DNA of 64,000 bases from Levyella massiliensis (GCF_000308275.2 NZ_HG529490.1:62001-126000); one strand, 5' to 3'. Positions 16,469 to 25,524 are shown, counted from the stretch's first letter. Notes: generated from the letters alone by a model not told the origin. A program made the numbers and translations.

Positions 16469-17629
16469 ATGCAGAGAACGATAAGTGCAATGGTCGGTAA
16501 AGGCTCGGTCAATCACAATAGCCGAAAGTTCCGAGCAGAAAATGTAGACGGAACTCGTACTCATCTCAATATCGACTACTGCAATGAAAATATAAAGACA
16601 GTTTATCACGAATTGTTTGATGAAGCATTGGAAAGATACAATGCCAAGCAGATAAGGTCAGACCGAAAGATAAAAGATTATTATGAAAAAATCCGAAGTT
16701 CCAAGCAGGAAAAACCGTTCCACGAAATCATTTTACAGGTGGGCGGTAAGGGAAATATGAACGCCGATACGGAAAACGGAGAACTGGCAAAGCAGATTTT
16801 AGATGAATACTATCAGGGTTTTCAGGAGCGAAATCCACAGCTTCGGGTGTTCTCGGCTCATCTGCATATGGATGAAGCTACACCACATCTGCACATAGAT
16901 TTTGTACCTTTTACCACAGGCAGCAAGCGTGGACTTGATACAAGAGTGTCACTAAAGCAGGCTCTTGCAACGCAAGGTTTTAAGGGCGGCAGTCGTGGCG
17001 ATACGGAGTGGTCGCAATGGATACAGTCCGAAAAAGAACAGCTTGCGGCGGTGATGGAACGTTATGGGATTGAGTGGGAACATTTAGGCACACACGAAAA
17101 ACATCTTTCTGTTTTGGATTATAAAAAGCAGGAAAGAGAAAAAGAAGTGGCGGCATTAGGTGCGAAAATCGAGCAGAAACAGATTGAATTTGATGTGTTG
17201 TCGGAACGAGTATTGAACTATGATAAGGCAAAAGACGAGCTGTCAAATCTTGAAATAGAGCTTGATACTGCACCGAAATATCAGTTGCCAGAACCAGAGA
17301 AATTTATGACTGCAAAGGCATATAAAACCAAAATGGCAGAGCCGGTTGTAAGGAAATTGAAGCAACTTGTCAAAACGGTGCTTGCCCGCTGCTTTGAGGG
17401 GTGGGACAACTATCATAGGCTGAATACAGCGAATGCACAGTTATACCGCACCAATCAGCGTTTGGAGAAAGTCAATGAAAGATTGACCGAAGAAAACAAA
17501 ATCCTAAAAGCAGAAAATAAAGATTACAGCCTGCTCCGTAAGGTTTTTGGTCGCAAACAGATAGATGATTTGTTGGAGCAGGCAAGAACAGTTAAAGGTC
17601 GCAAGCGTGATAATACACGATCACGATAG
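16469..17629 (+). CDS. MobV-family relaxase (Mob/Pre plasmid recombination protein)
   Basis: A 386-residue conjugative relaxase. The conserved metal-binding motif III HLHMDEATPHLHIDFVPFT lies near residues 131-149. An N-terminal motif with SVNHNSRKF and NIDYCNEN follows the Mob_Pre pattern. The C-terminal half is coiled-coil rich (about 225-265 and 325-360) and ends very basic, as in other MobV proteins. Start 16469 has GGGAG eight bases upstream; an earlier ATG at 16454 lacks a site. It should nick oriT and pilot the single strand into a helper's secretion channel. TnpV follows closely. Confidence 0.9.
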   Translation: MQRTISAMVGKGSVNHNSRKFRAENVDGTRTHLNIDYCNENIKTVYHELFDEALERYNAKQIRSDRKIKDYYEKIRSSKQEKPFHEIILQVGGKGNMNADTENGELAKQILDEYYQGFQERNPQLRVFSAHLHMDEATPHLHIDFVPFTTGSKRGLDTRVSLKQALATQGFKGGSRGDTEWSQWIQSEKEQLAAVMERYGIEWEHLGTHEKHLSVLDYKKQEREKEVAALGAKIEQKQIEFDVLSERVLNYDKAKDELSNLEIELDTAPKYQLPEPEKFMTAKAYKTKMAEPVVRKLKQLVKTVLARCFEGWDNYHRLNTANAQLYRTNQRLEKVNERLTEENKILKAENKDYSLLRKVFGRKQIDDLLEQARTVKGRKRDNTRSR

Positions 17630-17655
17630 ACAAAAATCACAGGAGGAAAAGGAAA

Positions 17656-18033
17656 ATGACAAAGACAATTTTTGAAGAAATGGGCGGAACTTATAGACAG
17701 GTGGGTGATTATTTATTGCCGAACATCACAGTACCAGCCGAAGAAGAAATAGAGCCGATTGGTTTATGGGGGAAACGACATGCAAGGCATTTAAAGGAAC
17801 ACTATAAAGTGTTATATATGAACCTGCTGACAAGCGGAAAGCTGCATAGTTATCTTGCAGAAGTCGATAAGCAAGCAGAGGATATGTTTCTTCGACTGGT
17901 AAAGGAATATGCCGACAGACAAGATGTGACGGAACAATTAAAGAAAGATAATCCCTACGAATGGATTGGAAGAATGAATAATATTCAGGCTTGTGTGAGG
18001 GAAGTTGTAGGAACGGAGTTGATTTACACATAA
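17656..18033 (+). CDS. tnpV: TnpV-type transposon-encoded protein
   Basis: A 125-residue protein matching the TnpV pattern known from Tn4451-type clostridial mobilizable transposons. It starts KTIFEEMGGTYRQVGDYLLP, has GLWGKRHARHLKEHYKVLY, and ends in the helical motif NNIQACVREVVGTELIY. AGGAGG is present upstream of ATG 17656. No enzymatic function is established for this family. It is the last gene of the mobilization block, 26 bases after the relaxase, with the resistance cargo beginning after a 450-base non-coding stretch. Confidence 0.8.
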   Translation: MTKTIFEEMGGTYRQVGDYLLPNITVPAEEEIEPIGLWGKRHARHLKEHYKVLYMNLLTSGKLHSYLAEVDKQAEDMFLRLVKEYADRQDVTEQLKKDNPYEWIGRMNNIQACVREVVGTELIYT

Positions 18034-18178
18034 GCGTTTTACGGTATGGTGCTCCTGCGTTTGCTGGAGTGCTGTGGTTGTGGTTGTAAAGAGGTTGTGA
18101 AAGATTGAATTTCGTAATGGTTGGATGTATAATTAGGAAGTGAAAATTTTAATTTGCACTTCCATAAGGTGAAATGTA

Positions 18179-18207
18179 TTGACACAAAAAATACAGTATG
18201 ATAGTAT
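18179..18207 (+). promoter_or_regulatory. Promoter of the ABC-F resistance gene
   Basis: TTGACA at 18179-18184, a 17-base spacer and TAGTAT at 18202-18207. Predicted transcript start is near 18214, giving a leader of about 270 bases before the ABC-F start codon. Confidence 0.65.
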
Positions 18208-18251
18208 TGCCATTAGAAGAAAGAAAGGCACATTTTGTGTAAGGTGAGGAA

Positions 18252-18266
18252 ATGATTAATAGATAA
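18252..18266 (+). CDS. Putative four-codon leader peptide (MINR) of the attenuator
   Basis: ATG ATT AAT AGA TAA follows AAGGTGAGG with close spacing, about 38 bases into the predicted leader of the ABC-F gene. Ribosome stalling at short upstream frames is an established trigger for antiterminating ABC-F and erm leaders. The frame is very short and could be chance; it is listed because the downstream terminator makes a regulatory uORF plausible. Confidence 0.35.
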   Translation: MINR

Positions 18267-18399
18267 TTTGATTTAAGTAAGACACATATAGTTATTGAGC
18301 CTGTAGAGAATAGGTTTGTTTTGTGTACGCTTAAGTTGGATTATCGCAAGAGGCATTTCCTTTGTTTTCCTTTTGGAAAAGAAATAAGGGTCTATTTAG

Positions 18400-18438
18400 C
18401 GAGTCTATTTTTGCGTATGCAAAAAAGACTCGTTTTTG
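18400..18438 (+). terminator. Intrinsic attenuator in the ABC-F leader
   Basis: CGAGTCTATTTTTGC (18400-18414), loop GTAT, GCAAAAAAGACTCG (18419-18432) and a T run form a near-perfect rho-independent terminator. It lies about 50 bases before the ABC-F start codon and inside its transcript. A terminator in this place would block expression unless antibiotic-stalled ribosomes change the upstream fold. Confidence 0.8.
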
Positions 18439-18486
18439 TGTGTTCAAAATAATAATTGGCTCAGACTTCGAAAAGGAGAAACTTTA

Positions 18487-20031
18487 ATGTTGCAGATAAA
18501 AAAATTAAATTTAACACATAAAAAAGACCTGAGAATAATTCTTAATGATTTCAACCTTGTGCTAAATGATGGAGATAAGGCAGTTATTATTGGAGAAGAG
18601 GGAAATGGGAAATCGACATTAATGAAGTGGATATACAATCCGTCGCTTGTAGAAAACTATATAGAAGCAGATGGGGAAAGGATAATGGGACACGAACGTC
18701 TTGGTTATCTTCCGCAGGAGATGCTCGATGAAGATAAGGAAAAAACAATATACGAATATTTTTCTGAAGAGGAAATATTCTGGGAGAAAACGCCTAAAGA
18801 ATTGTCTGTTATTGCGGGAAAATTTGGAATGAAAAATGATTTTTTCTACAGTAACCAGACAATGGGTAGTCTTTCAGGAGGCGAAAAAGTCAAGACACAA
18901 CTTATGAGGCTTTTCATTCGCGATGTTTCTGTGCTGTTGTTGGACGAACCTTCCAATGACATCGACATTGCGACGCTTACATTACTGGAAAAAATCATAA
19001 ATGACTGGAAGCACATTGTGCTTTTTATTTCACACGATGAAACGCTGATAGAGCGTACTGCCAACATGGTGATACATATCGAGCAGATTATACGAAAAAC
19101 AAAGGCGAGATATACCGTGGCAAAGCTTCCCTATAGACGCTATGTGGAAGAACGGCTTCATAAATTTGAAATCCAAAAACAGCGGGCACTGAGTGACCGT
19201 AGGGAGAAAAAGATTCGCGATGAAAAATATCAAAGAGTTATGCAGAGTGTACAAGGTGCATTAAGAAGTTGTACCAGACAAGCACCGTCTGTTGCCAAAA
19301 ACTTAAAGGACAAAATGCATACGGTTAAGGCAATGGAACGAAGATTTGAAAAAGAAGATGAAAATATGACTCAGATGCCGGAACAGGAAGAAGCAATCTT
19401 TGTCAAATTAGGGGATGAAAACTCACACATTCCCGCAGGAAAAACGGTCATAGAATATGAACTTTCAAAGCTTGTGACTCCGGATGGCAAAAGAATTTTA
19501 GCAGAAGGAATTCATTTAAAAATAAAAGGTTCAGAAAAAATCTGTATGATAGGAGCCAACGGGGCAGGAAAAACGACTCTTCTAAAAAAGATAGCGGAAG
19601 AACTCCTAAATCGGAATGACATTAAAGCAGAATATATGCCTCAAACTTATGAAGACCTGCTGGATTTGGATGTTACACCGGTTGATTACCTTGATAAAAC
19701 AGGAGATAAAGAAGAGCGTACAAGAATTAGAACATACCTTGGTTCACTTAAATACACACCAGATGAAATGGAGCATCCGATTCGGGAGTTATCAGGCGGA
19801 CAAAAGGCGAAAGTGCTTCTCTTGAGGATGAGCTTAAGTGGTGCAAATGTTCTTATTCTGGATGAACCGACAAGAAATTTTTCACCATTGTCCGGTCCGG
19901 TAATAAGAAAAATGCTCCGAGAATTTCCGGGGGCTGTCATTAGCATTTCTCACGATAGAAAGTATATTGAAGAGGTGTGCGATAAAATATATCAGCTAAA
20001 TCCTAATGGATTACAGCTAATTGGTGATTGA
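18487..20031 (+). CDS. ABC-F family ATPase, probable ribosomal protection (antibiotic resistance) protein
   Basis: A 514-residue protein with two ATP-binding cassettes and no membrane segments. The first has Walker A GEEGNGKST (about residue 38), signature LSGGEKVKT and Walker B VLLLDEPSND. The second has GANGAGKTT, LSGGQKAK and LILDEPTRN. A linker of about 80 basic residues separates them. This is the ABC-F layout, in which the linker reaches the ribosomal exit site and displaces drugs. Start 18487 has AAAAGGAG eight bases upstream; the earlier in-frame ATG at 18436 overlaps the attenuator. An inducible leader and a lincosamide nucleotidyltransferase next door favour lincosamide/streptogramin/pleuromutilin protection, but the exact subclass is not assigned. 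Confidence 0.85.
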   Translation: MLQIKKLNLTHKKDLRIILNDFNLVLNDGDKAVIIGEEGNGKSTLMKWIYNPSLVENYIEADGERIMGHERLGYLPQEMLDEDKEKTIYEYFSEEEIFWEKTPKELSVIAGKFGMKNDFFYSNQTMGSLSGGEKVKTQLMRLFIRDVSVLLLDEPSNDIDIATLTLLEKIINDWKHIVLFISHDETLIERTANMVIHIEQIIRKTKARYTVAKLPYRRYVEERLHKFEIQKQRALSDRREKKIRDEKYQRVMQSVQGALRSCTRQAPSVAKNLKDKMHTVKAMERRFEKEDENMTQMPEQEEAIFVKLGDENSHIPAGKTVIEYELSKLVTPDGKRILAEGIHLKIKGSEKICMIGANGAGKTTLLKKIAEELLNRNDIKAEYMPQTYEDLLDLDVTPVDYLDKTGDKEERTRIRTYLGSLKYTPDEMEHPIRELSGGQKAKVLLLRMSLSGANVLILDEPTRNFSPLSGPVIRKMLREFPGAVISISHDRKYIEEVCDKIYQLNPNGLQLIGD

Positions 20032-20115
20032 TAACAAAAAGGATGAAAGACTGACAAATTTCAGGCTTTTAGTGAGTTGGAAAGCATACAAAGATTTGAA
20101 TTTGGAGGATAGATT

Positions 20116-20613
20116 ATGGTACGTACAGAAGATGCATGTGAAATTATAAAATATGCTTTGCAAAACGAAATTAAAGTATATTTAGATGGCGGATGGGGTG
20201 TTGATGCACTTCTTAAAAGAGAATCAAGAATACACAATGATATTGATTTGTTTGTTGAACTGAAACATTATCATGATTATATTTATGTGATTAAGCAGCA
20301 TGGATTTGAGGAAGTAAATACTGATTATACAACGGATGGTCATACTGTCTGGAAAGATGATAAACAAAGAATCATTGATTTACATTGTTTTGAATTTACA
20401 GATGACGGAATTGTTTATGAGGGAGATATATTTCCATCAAAAACTTTTTCCGGTATTGGAAAAGTTGGAGATATAACTGTTTCTTGTATTGAACCATTGA
20501 GTCAGGTAATGCTTCATTTGGGATATGAACACGATAAAAATGATGTGCATGATGTGATGCTGTTGTGTGAAACATTTCAAATAGCAATACCAGATGAATA
20601 TAAGGAAAAGTAA
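20116..20613 (+). CDS. Lincosamide nucleotidyltransferase (Lnu family, small form)
   Basis: A 165-residue nucleotidyltransferase-fold protein close in length and pattern to Lnu(A/C/P)-type enzymes, which add AMP to lincomycin and clindamycin. It contains YLDGGWGVDALL, the metal-binding Asp pair in HNDIDLFVE, DYTTDGHTVWKDDKQRIIDL with the third acidic residue, and the late CIEPLSQVMLHLGYEHD. All expected catalytic acids are present. GGAGG precedes ATG 20116. It is 84 bases behind the ABC-F gene in the same direction and likely co-transcribed from the attenuated promoter, giving two independent protections against the same drug group. Confidence 0.9.
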   Translation: MVRTEDACEIIKYALQNEIKVYLDGGWGVDALLKRESRIHNDIDLFVELKHYHDYIYVIKQHGFEEVNTDYTTDGHTVWKDDKQRIIDLHCFEFTDDGIVYEGDIFPSKTFSGIGKVGDITVSCIEPLSQVMLHLGYEHDKNDVHDVMLLCETFQIAIPDEYKEK

Positions 20614-20956
20614 AATTTCAGTTTTGTGTTGAATCTCTAAGCAAAATAGCTTATAATTTGACATGCTACATATAGTTATTATCCACAGTTATCGAGTAGG
20701 TGTTATCAATGCCGATAACAAAATGATAACATTAGCTCGTATAGGCAGGATAATATGGATATATCAAATAATCAAAAGAACGAGAAACATTACAGAGAAT
20801 AATTCCTAAACAAAAAGCGTTAGTCTTTGTAGAGTTTGAATAGTTAAAAACAGGCTATAAAGCCTTATAAATGGCTGTTTTGTGAGTGTTGTGCTTACAA
20901 AATGCTTGCAAATTTTAGAAATTGGTTACCTGAAGAATAATTTTCAAGGAATACAA
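20614..20956. other. Right end of the element and AT-rich flank, no gene seen
   Basis: This stretch contains the right copy of the GATAACA repeat (20714-20731), with an opposite-facing TGTTATCAA just before it. No frame with a ribosome site or recognisable product was found. The element probably ends between 20731 and the IS3 remnant. Confidence 0.5.
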
Positions 20957-20993
20957 AAAGCAACTAAGAGAAAAATCCTAGTTGCTTTTTTGT
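20957..20993 (+). terminator. Intrinsic terminator between element and IS remnant
   Basis: AAAAAGCAACTA and TAGTTGCTTTTTTG pair around a loop AGAGAAAAATCC. The A and T runs on both sides make it usable in either direction. Confidence 0.7.
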
Positions 20994-21094
20994 TTTTTAT
21001 CATTTATAAGTTTAATGCTGCTTTCATTGAAACTGCCAACAAATCTGCAGCGATGGTTTTAGCAACTTCTAATGTAAACGGCAGAGCTTTATCT

Positions 21095-21412
21095 TTAATT
21101 ATCTTCTTTCAAATACTCAATTCTCTTTTTAAGAATTTCATCTCTTGAAAGTTCCTCAAACTTTGTCTGTGTTAGTGGGAGAGAATAATACTCTACAGGA
21201 GTGTAATCTCCCAGTGAAGAGTGAGGACGTTTCGAGTTGTAGCGATTGATGTATTCAAAGCAACATAGGCGTTGAATATTGCTTAATCCATTTCGTGAGT
21301 GCTGGTTGTGATATTCCATATTCTTTTATGAGGGAAGCTTGTGTTTTACCGTTGTGGTAAAACTCCACGAAATTTCGTTGAAATCCTCGTCATAGTGATT
21401 TCATGTGGACAT
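21095..21412 (-). pseudogene. IS3-family transposase remnant (OrfA start fused to OrfB end)
   Basis: On the minus strand, AAGGAGG precedes ATG 21412 and a typical OrfA start (MST, then NHYDEDF). After a stop and a frame change comes YHNGKTQASLIKEYGISQPA and LTKWIKQYS, the IS3 OrfA helix-turn-helix. It jumps directly to the OrfB C-terminus, FEYINRYNSKRPHSSLGDYT, ending KKRIEYLKEDN. Most of OrfB, including the DDE core, is deleted and several frames are broken. It marks an old insertion between the mobilizable element and the first adhesin gene. Confidence 0.8.
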
Positions 21413-21536
21413 AAAGACACCTCCTTGTTTTCTTTAACCTGTAAAATGTGTTATCATAACTATGTCAAAAAATAAAAACTTGATTTAGACTTTAATGAAG
21501 CTGAATTTTTATGTACACAACAAGGGAGATGGACAA

Positions 21537-24500
21537 ATGAATAAAAAATTGATGACTATTTTTGTTTCTTTAGTGTTACTATTTACTTTTTTTATGCCTA
21601 AAAGTATTTTAGCTGATTCAAACGAAACAATGATAGATCCAGAAACAGGTAAAATTCAATTAGAAGAATCACCAGAAAACCATGCAGAAAGGCATCAAGC
21701 AAATAATGAGAAAAACGATGAAGTAAGCCCCTACAATGATGATAGTGAAAAAACTGCTTGGATAGAATTAGTAGAAGAAGTTGCTTCTTCACAAGCGGAT
21801 ACTTCTATAAATATTGATAAAAATATAGATGCGGATCCAGCTAAGGATAAGCAAATAATTTTAATAAAAAATGGACAAAACATAGCCTTAAAGGGAAATG
21901 GAAGTCTAAAGGGTTTTGGATTTAATAGTATTAAAATTGAAAAAGGTGGAAGCTTGACTATTGATGGACCATCTATTTCAAATGCTCAAATTATAGTTGA
22001 AGGTAAATTAAATATTAAAAGTGGGAAAATTTCAGATACAAAACTTGAAGGCCCAACCATACTTGTAAATGGTGGAGACTTCACAATGTCAGGTGGTGAG
22101 TTTAGTGGAAATGAAGCAGTTGATAGTCAAACACCAAAACCTGATAATTTGAGAAAGACTGGAAATTATTATAATTATGCTCCAATCACCTTATATGGAG
22201 GTACTCTTAATATATCAGGAGGCAAAGTTTCTAATAACAAAGGTTTCTTACGAGGTGGAGCCATAGGTGCCTGGGGAACAGAAGAATCCAAAGTAAATAT
22301 AAAAATTTCAGGTGGAGAAATTACAGAAAATGCTGCAAGTCATAATAGTACAAATGCTTGGGGCGGCGCTATTTTTATGGAAAACGCTGAATTTGAAATG
22401 ACTGCAGGAACGATTTCTAAAAATACCGCTGAATATGGTGGTGGACTCTTATTGAGTAGATCAACTGCTAAAATTTCAGGTGGCTCTATAAGCGAAAACT
22501 CAAATGGTGAATATTCCGGTCTTGGTGGCGGAATTTTTGGATTAAATTCTGATATCACAATAGAAGCTGGAAATTTCACAAAGAATAAAGCAAATGGTCA
22601 TGGTGGTGGCCTATTTTTAGATACTTGTAACTTTACGATAAATGGTGGCCATTTTGTAGAAAACTCTTCTCTAAAAAGTGGCGGAGCCATAGCAACAGGT
22701 GGTACAAGTAAAGGACAAATTAATGCTGGACAATTTGAAAGTAATAATTCAAATGGATTCTGGGGTGGCGGAGCCATTTACAATGATACAAAATGTGAAT
22801 TGACTATTAACCGTGCGCTAATAAAAGATAATGAAAGCAAGGGCCGTTTATTAGTTGGCGTTAACAATAAACCTATATCTCGCCAAGGTGGAGGAGTATG
22901 GAACTGCCCTACTGGACATACAACAATTAATATAACAAATGGCTTAGCACTATTTGATAACATAGCTTCAAACTTGGAATATAGTACTGCGGCTAAAGGC
23001 GCAGGAGATGACTTTATAAATATCACAAAATATGAATTTGGAGAAGCTGTAGGAAGTTCTTCGGTAAAGCTCGCTTCAAGAATGTTAGGTGGTGGTTATA
23101 GACTATGGTACCAAGATGGTTCATTCCAAGGTATTCATAACAACTGGCCTGAAGATCAACAAACACCAAGGTACAATCCTGAAAATCCTGGCAAACCGCT
23201 TCCTTACAATACTGTAATAGAAGAGAAAAAAGGAGCTCAACTTGCTTACAAGTCAGTTCCTACGCAAGAATCAAAAAACCTAGCAGAACAAGTGGCAACT
23301 ACAATATTTAAAAATAATTTTGCCCAAGGAACCGGTATAAGTGGTGGGGCTATTACAAACAACGGTAAGCTTATATTTGGTGAAGATAAACCATACAAGA
23401 TACAAATTACAAAGTCTTGGTCTGGGGATGATGAAAAAACAAGACCAGAAGAAATAGTTCTGCAAATGTATGTAGGGGAACATTACATACAAGATATTAA
23501 ACTAACAAAAGAGGGTAACTGGACTGCAATAATTGAAGATTTTCCAGATCCAGATACCTTAATCGACAACAAAACCGGTAAGCTTTTATCTATAAACTTT
23601 AAAGAAAAAGATAGTGGTAAATACATCCTATCTGAAGTGAAAAGAGAAAAAGATAGTAAAGGAAGTATTTATACTATTCATTTAGAAAACTCTTTAAAAA
23701 CATCCATCAAAGTTAATAAAGTTTGGGATGATAACAATGATGAAGCGAGCCTAAGACCAACTAGCATTACTGTGGCCCTACTTGCAAATGGTAAAGAAAT
23801 TGGAAAAACGATTGAGTTAAATAAAGACAATGATTGGAAAGGTGAATTTAATGATTTACCATCTCATAATAATGGCGAATTAATTAAATACACTATCAAA
23901 GAAGTGAATATCGCTAATGGCTACACTTCAACGATAGAAGGGGATATTACAAAAGGATATACTATCAAAAATAGCTATACTCCACCACAAACCCCACCAG
24001 AAAAGACCGAAGTAGGAGTAGAAAAAATCTGGAAAGACGGAAATAATGCAGACGGCAAGAGACCAGAGGAAATCACAGTCCACTTATATAAAAATGGCAA
24101 ACTATTCCAAACAAGAAAAATAAGTGGAAAAGATGGTTGGAAAGTGGTATTTAAGGATCTTGACAAATATGAAGACAGCAAGGAAATTCTTTATACCATA
24201 AAAGAAGAAAAGGTCGAAGGCTATACAGGGGTAGTAAGTGGAAATGTTAAAGAAGGTTTTGTGTTAACCAACACAAGAAAGCCAGAAACTCCGCCAGAAA
24301 CCCCACCAGAAAAGACCGAAGTAGGAGTAGAAAAAATCTGGAAAGACGAAAATAATGCAGACGGCAAGAGACCAGAGGAAATCACAGTCCACTTATATAA
24401 AAATGGCAAACTATTCCAAACAAGAAAAATAAGTGGAAAAGATGGTTGGAAAGTGGTATTTAAGGATCTTGACAAATATGAAGACAGCAAGGAAATTCTT

Positions 24501-24770
24501 TATACCATAAAAGAAGAAAAGGTCGAAGGCTATACAGGGGTAGTAAGTGGAAATGTTAAAGAAGGTTTTGTGTTAACCAACACAAAAAAGCCAGAAACTC
24601 CGCCAAAAACTCCGCCGGCAACTCCGCCAGAAACTCCACCGGAAAAACCAAAGAAACCACAAAACCCAAGTACAGGTGATAACATTTCACTTATTCATTA
24701 TGAGATGTTGGTTTTATCTATAATTGGTCTTGCGTATATTTTTAGAAAAAGAAAAATAAATGGAGACTAA
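21537..24770 (+). CDS. Cell-wall-anchored adhesin with beta-helix and four Cna-B domains
   Basis: A 1077-residue surface protein. Start 21537 (MNKKLM) has GGGAG upstream; a start 14 codons earlier lacks a signal-like beginning. Residues 1-28 are a signal peptide cut near ILADS. Residues about 85-500 contain many short GG-rich repeats (for example GGAIFMENAEFEMTAGTISK), predicting a right-handed beta-helix. Then come four Cna-B domains from about 618, 721, 822 and 925; the last two are almost identical. A PP-rich linker (TPPETPPEKPKK) leads to the sorting signal NPSTGD, a hydrophobic helix and the tail RKRKING. The gene is AT-rich compared with core genes, suggesting transfer. The ligand is unknown. 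Confidence 0.85.
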   Translation: MNKKLMTIFVSLVLLFTFFMPKSILADSNETMIDPETGKIQLEESPENHAERHQANNEKNDEVSPYNDDSEKTAWIELVEEVASSQADTSINIDKNIDADPAKDKQIILIKNGQNIALKGNGSLKGFGFNSIKIEKGGSLTIDGPSISNAQIIVEGKLNIKSGKISDTKLEGPTILVNGGDFTMSGGEFSGNEAVDSQTPKPDNLRKTGNYYNYAPITLYGGTLNISGGKVSNNKGFLRGGAIGAWGTEESKVNIKISGGEITENAASHNSTNAWGGAIFMENAEFEMTAGTISKNTAEYGGGLLLSRSTAKISGGSISENSNGEYSGLGGGIFGLNSDITIEAGNFTKNKANGHGGGLFLDTCNFTINGGHFVENSSLKSGGAIATGGTSKGQINAGQFESNNSNGFWGGGAIYNDTKCELTINRALIKDNESKGRLLVGVNNKPISRQGGGVWNCPTGHTTINITNGLALFDNIASNLEYSTAAKGAGDDFINITKYEFGEAVGSSSVKLASRMLGGGYRLWYQDGSFQGIHNNWPEDQQTPRYNPENPGKPLPYNTVIEEKKGAQLAYKSVPTQESKNLAEQVATTIFKNNFAQGTGISGGAITNNGKLIFGEDKPYKIQITKSWSGDDEKTRPEEIVLQMYVGEHYIQDIKLTKEGNWTAIIEDFPDPDTLIDNKTGKLLSINFKEKDSGKYILSEVKREKDSKGSIYTIHLENSLKTSIKVNKVWDDNNDEASLRPTSITVALLANGKEIGKTIELNKDNDWKGEFNDLPSHNNGELIKYTIKEVNIANGYTSTIEGDITKGYTIKNSYTPPQTPPEKTEVGVEKIWKDGNNADGKRPEEITVHLYKNGKLFQTRKISGKDGWKVVFKDLDKYEDSKEILYTIKEEKVEGYTGVVSGNVKEGFVLTNTRKPETPPETPPEKTEVGVEKIWKDENNADGKRPEEITVHLYKNGKLFQTRKISGKDGWKVVFKDLDKYEDSKEILYTIKEEKVEGYTGVVSGNVKEGFVLTNTKKPETPPKTPPATPPETPPEKPKKPQNPSTGDNISLIHYEMLVLSIIGLAYIFRKRKINGD
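24001..24618 (+). repeat. 309-bp tandem duplication encoding two Cna-B domains
   Basis: The segment beginning AAAAGACCGAAGTAGGAG at 24001 recurs at 24310 with only a few differences. Each copy encodes one 103-residue Cna-B domain plus a TPPE linker. The high identity suggests recent duplication and a site for domain-number variation. Confidence 0.88.
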
Positions 24771-24806
24771 GAAGAGAAAATATGTAACAATTAAAAATTT
24801 AGCATT

Positions 24807-24845
24807 AAAGCTGGAGATGATTAAAATAATTATCTCTGGCTTTTC
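24807..24845 (+). terminator. Terminator of adhesin 1
   Basis: AAAGCTGGAGAT and ATCTCTGGCTTT form a twelve-pair stem with two G-U pairs, followed by TTTTC. It lies 37 bases after the adhesin stop. Confidence 0.7.
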
Positions 24846-25013
24846 ATTTCCATTAAGCAATTTGCTAATTTCTTCAATTTTGCCATGATATTCGCATAAA
24901 ACAAAGATGGATGTGTTCGTAACGGAAAATGGTGGTAAAAACAGGGGAAAGACCGCTCGTTTTATTGTCACCTATACATTCAAGCCACTCGAGAAATAGG
25001 AAGAGGAGATCCC

Positions 25014-25508
25014 ATGAACCCCGTTTACCAAAATACAATGGAGATGACCTATCCGGAATACAAGCGGATGTGTTGGGCGCTCAAGCGTAAGAAATTCCTC
25101 ATCGTTAGCGGTATCGTATCTACGCTGATGCTGCTGCTCGGCATCTTCTATCTCTATAATGGAGATGTGAAGGAGGGGGTGTTTTACCTTGCTGTCACAT
25201 TCCTTTTTCCGCTGTTGTTGATCAGCCTATACTCGCATTCACTACATAAAAATTATTATTCGCAACAGTGGCCGAAAGATCACCGGGTGCAATATGTTTT
25301 CTACGAGGACCACTTGACAGCAAAGACGGAAGCAGGAAATTCGGAAGTGCCCTATGACAAGCTGTATCAAGTGATAGAAACGAAGACGAATTTTTATCTC
25401 CTGGTCGGCGCAAACCAAAGTTTTGCGGTCAAAAAGGCCGACTGTACGAAGGAATTGTTGGCGCGGCTTCAGGGACTTCATAAGACGCGAGGTGCAGAAA
25501 AGGGATAA
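25014..25508 (+). CDS. YcxB-like small membrane protein
   Basis: A 164-residue protein with a short cytoplasmic start (MEMTYPEYKRMCWALKR), two adjacent transmembrane helices (about 30-48 and 55-75) and a C-terminal soluble half (KDHRVQYVFYEDHLTAKTEA, then VPYDKLYQVIETKTNFYLLV) with the YcxB-like C-terminal beta pattern. GAGGAGA precedes ATG 25014. Base composition is closer to the core genome than to the adhesin genes on both sides, so it may be a native gene stranded inside the island. No function is established for the family. Confidence 0.65.
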   Translation: MNPVYQNTMEMTYPEYKRMCWALKRKKFLIVSGIVSTLMLLLGIFYLYNGDVKEGVFYLAVTFLFPLLLISLYSHSLHKNYYSQQWPKDHRVQYVFYEDHLTAKTEAGNSEVPYDKLYQVIETKTNFYLLVGANQSFAVKKADCTKELLARLQGLHKTRGAEKG

Positions 25509-25524
25509 GTTTCACGCGCACAAG

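Larger units (their letters stand above)
12114..20731 (+). mobile_element. Integrative mobilizable element inserted behind guaA, carrying lincosamide-type resistance genes
   Basis: The block contains, in order: XRE repressor, Xis-like protein, tyrosine integrase, MobC-like protein, RepA-like ATPase, a candidate oriT, MobV relaxase, TnpV, ABC-F protein and lincosamide nucleotidyltransferase. Base composition is clearly more AT-rich than the neighbouring core genes. The 3' end of guaA is an established integration site for genomic islands. There are no type IV secretion genes, so transfer would need a helper element. Boundaries are approximate: I use the guaA stop on the left and the GATAACA-type direct repeat at 20714-20731 on the right. 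I did not find a duplicated guaA 3' end at the right border. Confidence 0.8.

Noticed and set aside
20882-21148. 88-residue plus-strand frame left of the IS3 remnant
   Set aside because: It runs through a terminator and into antisense IS3 sequence, with no ribosome site.
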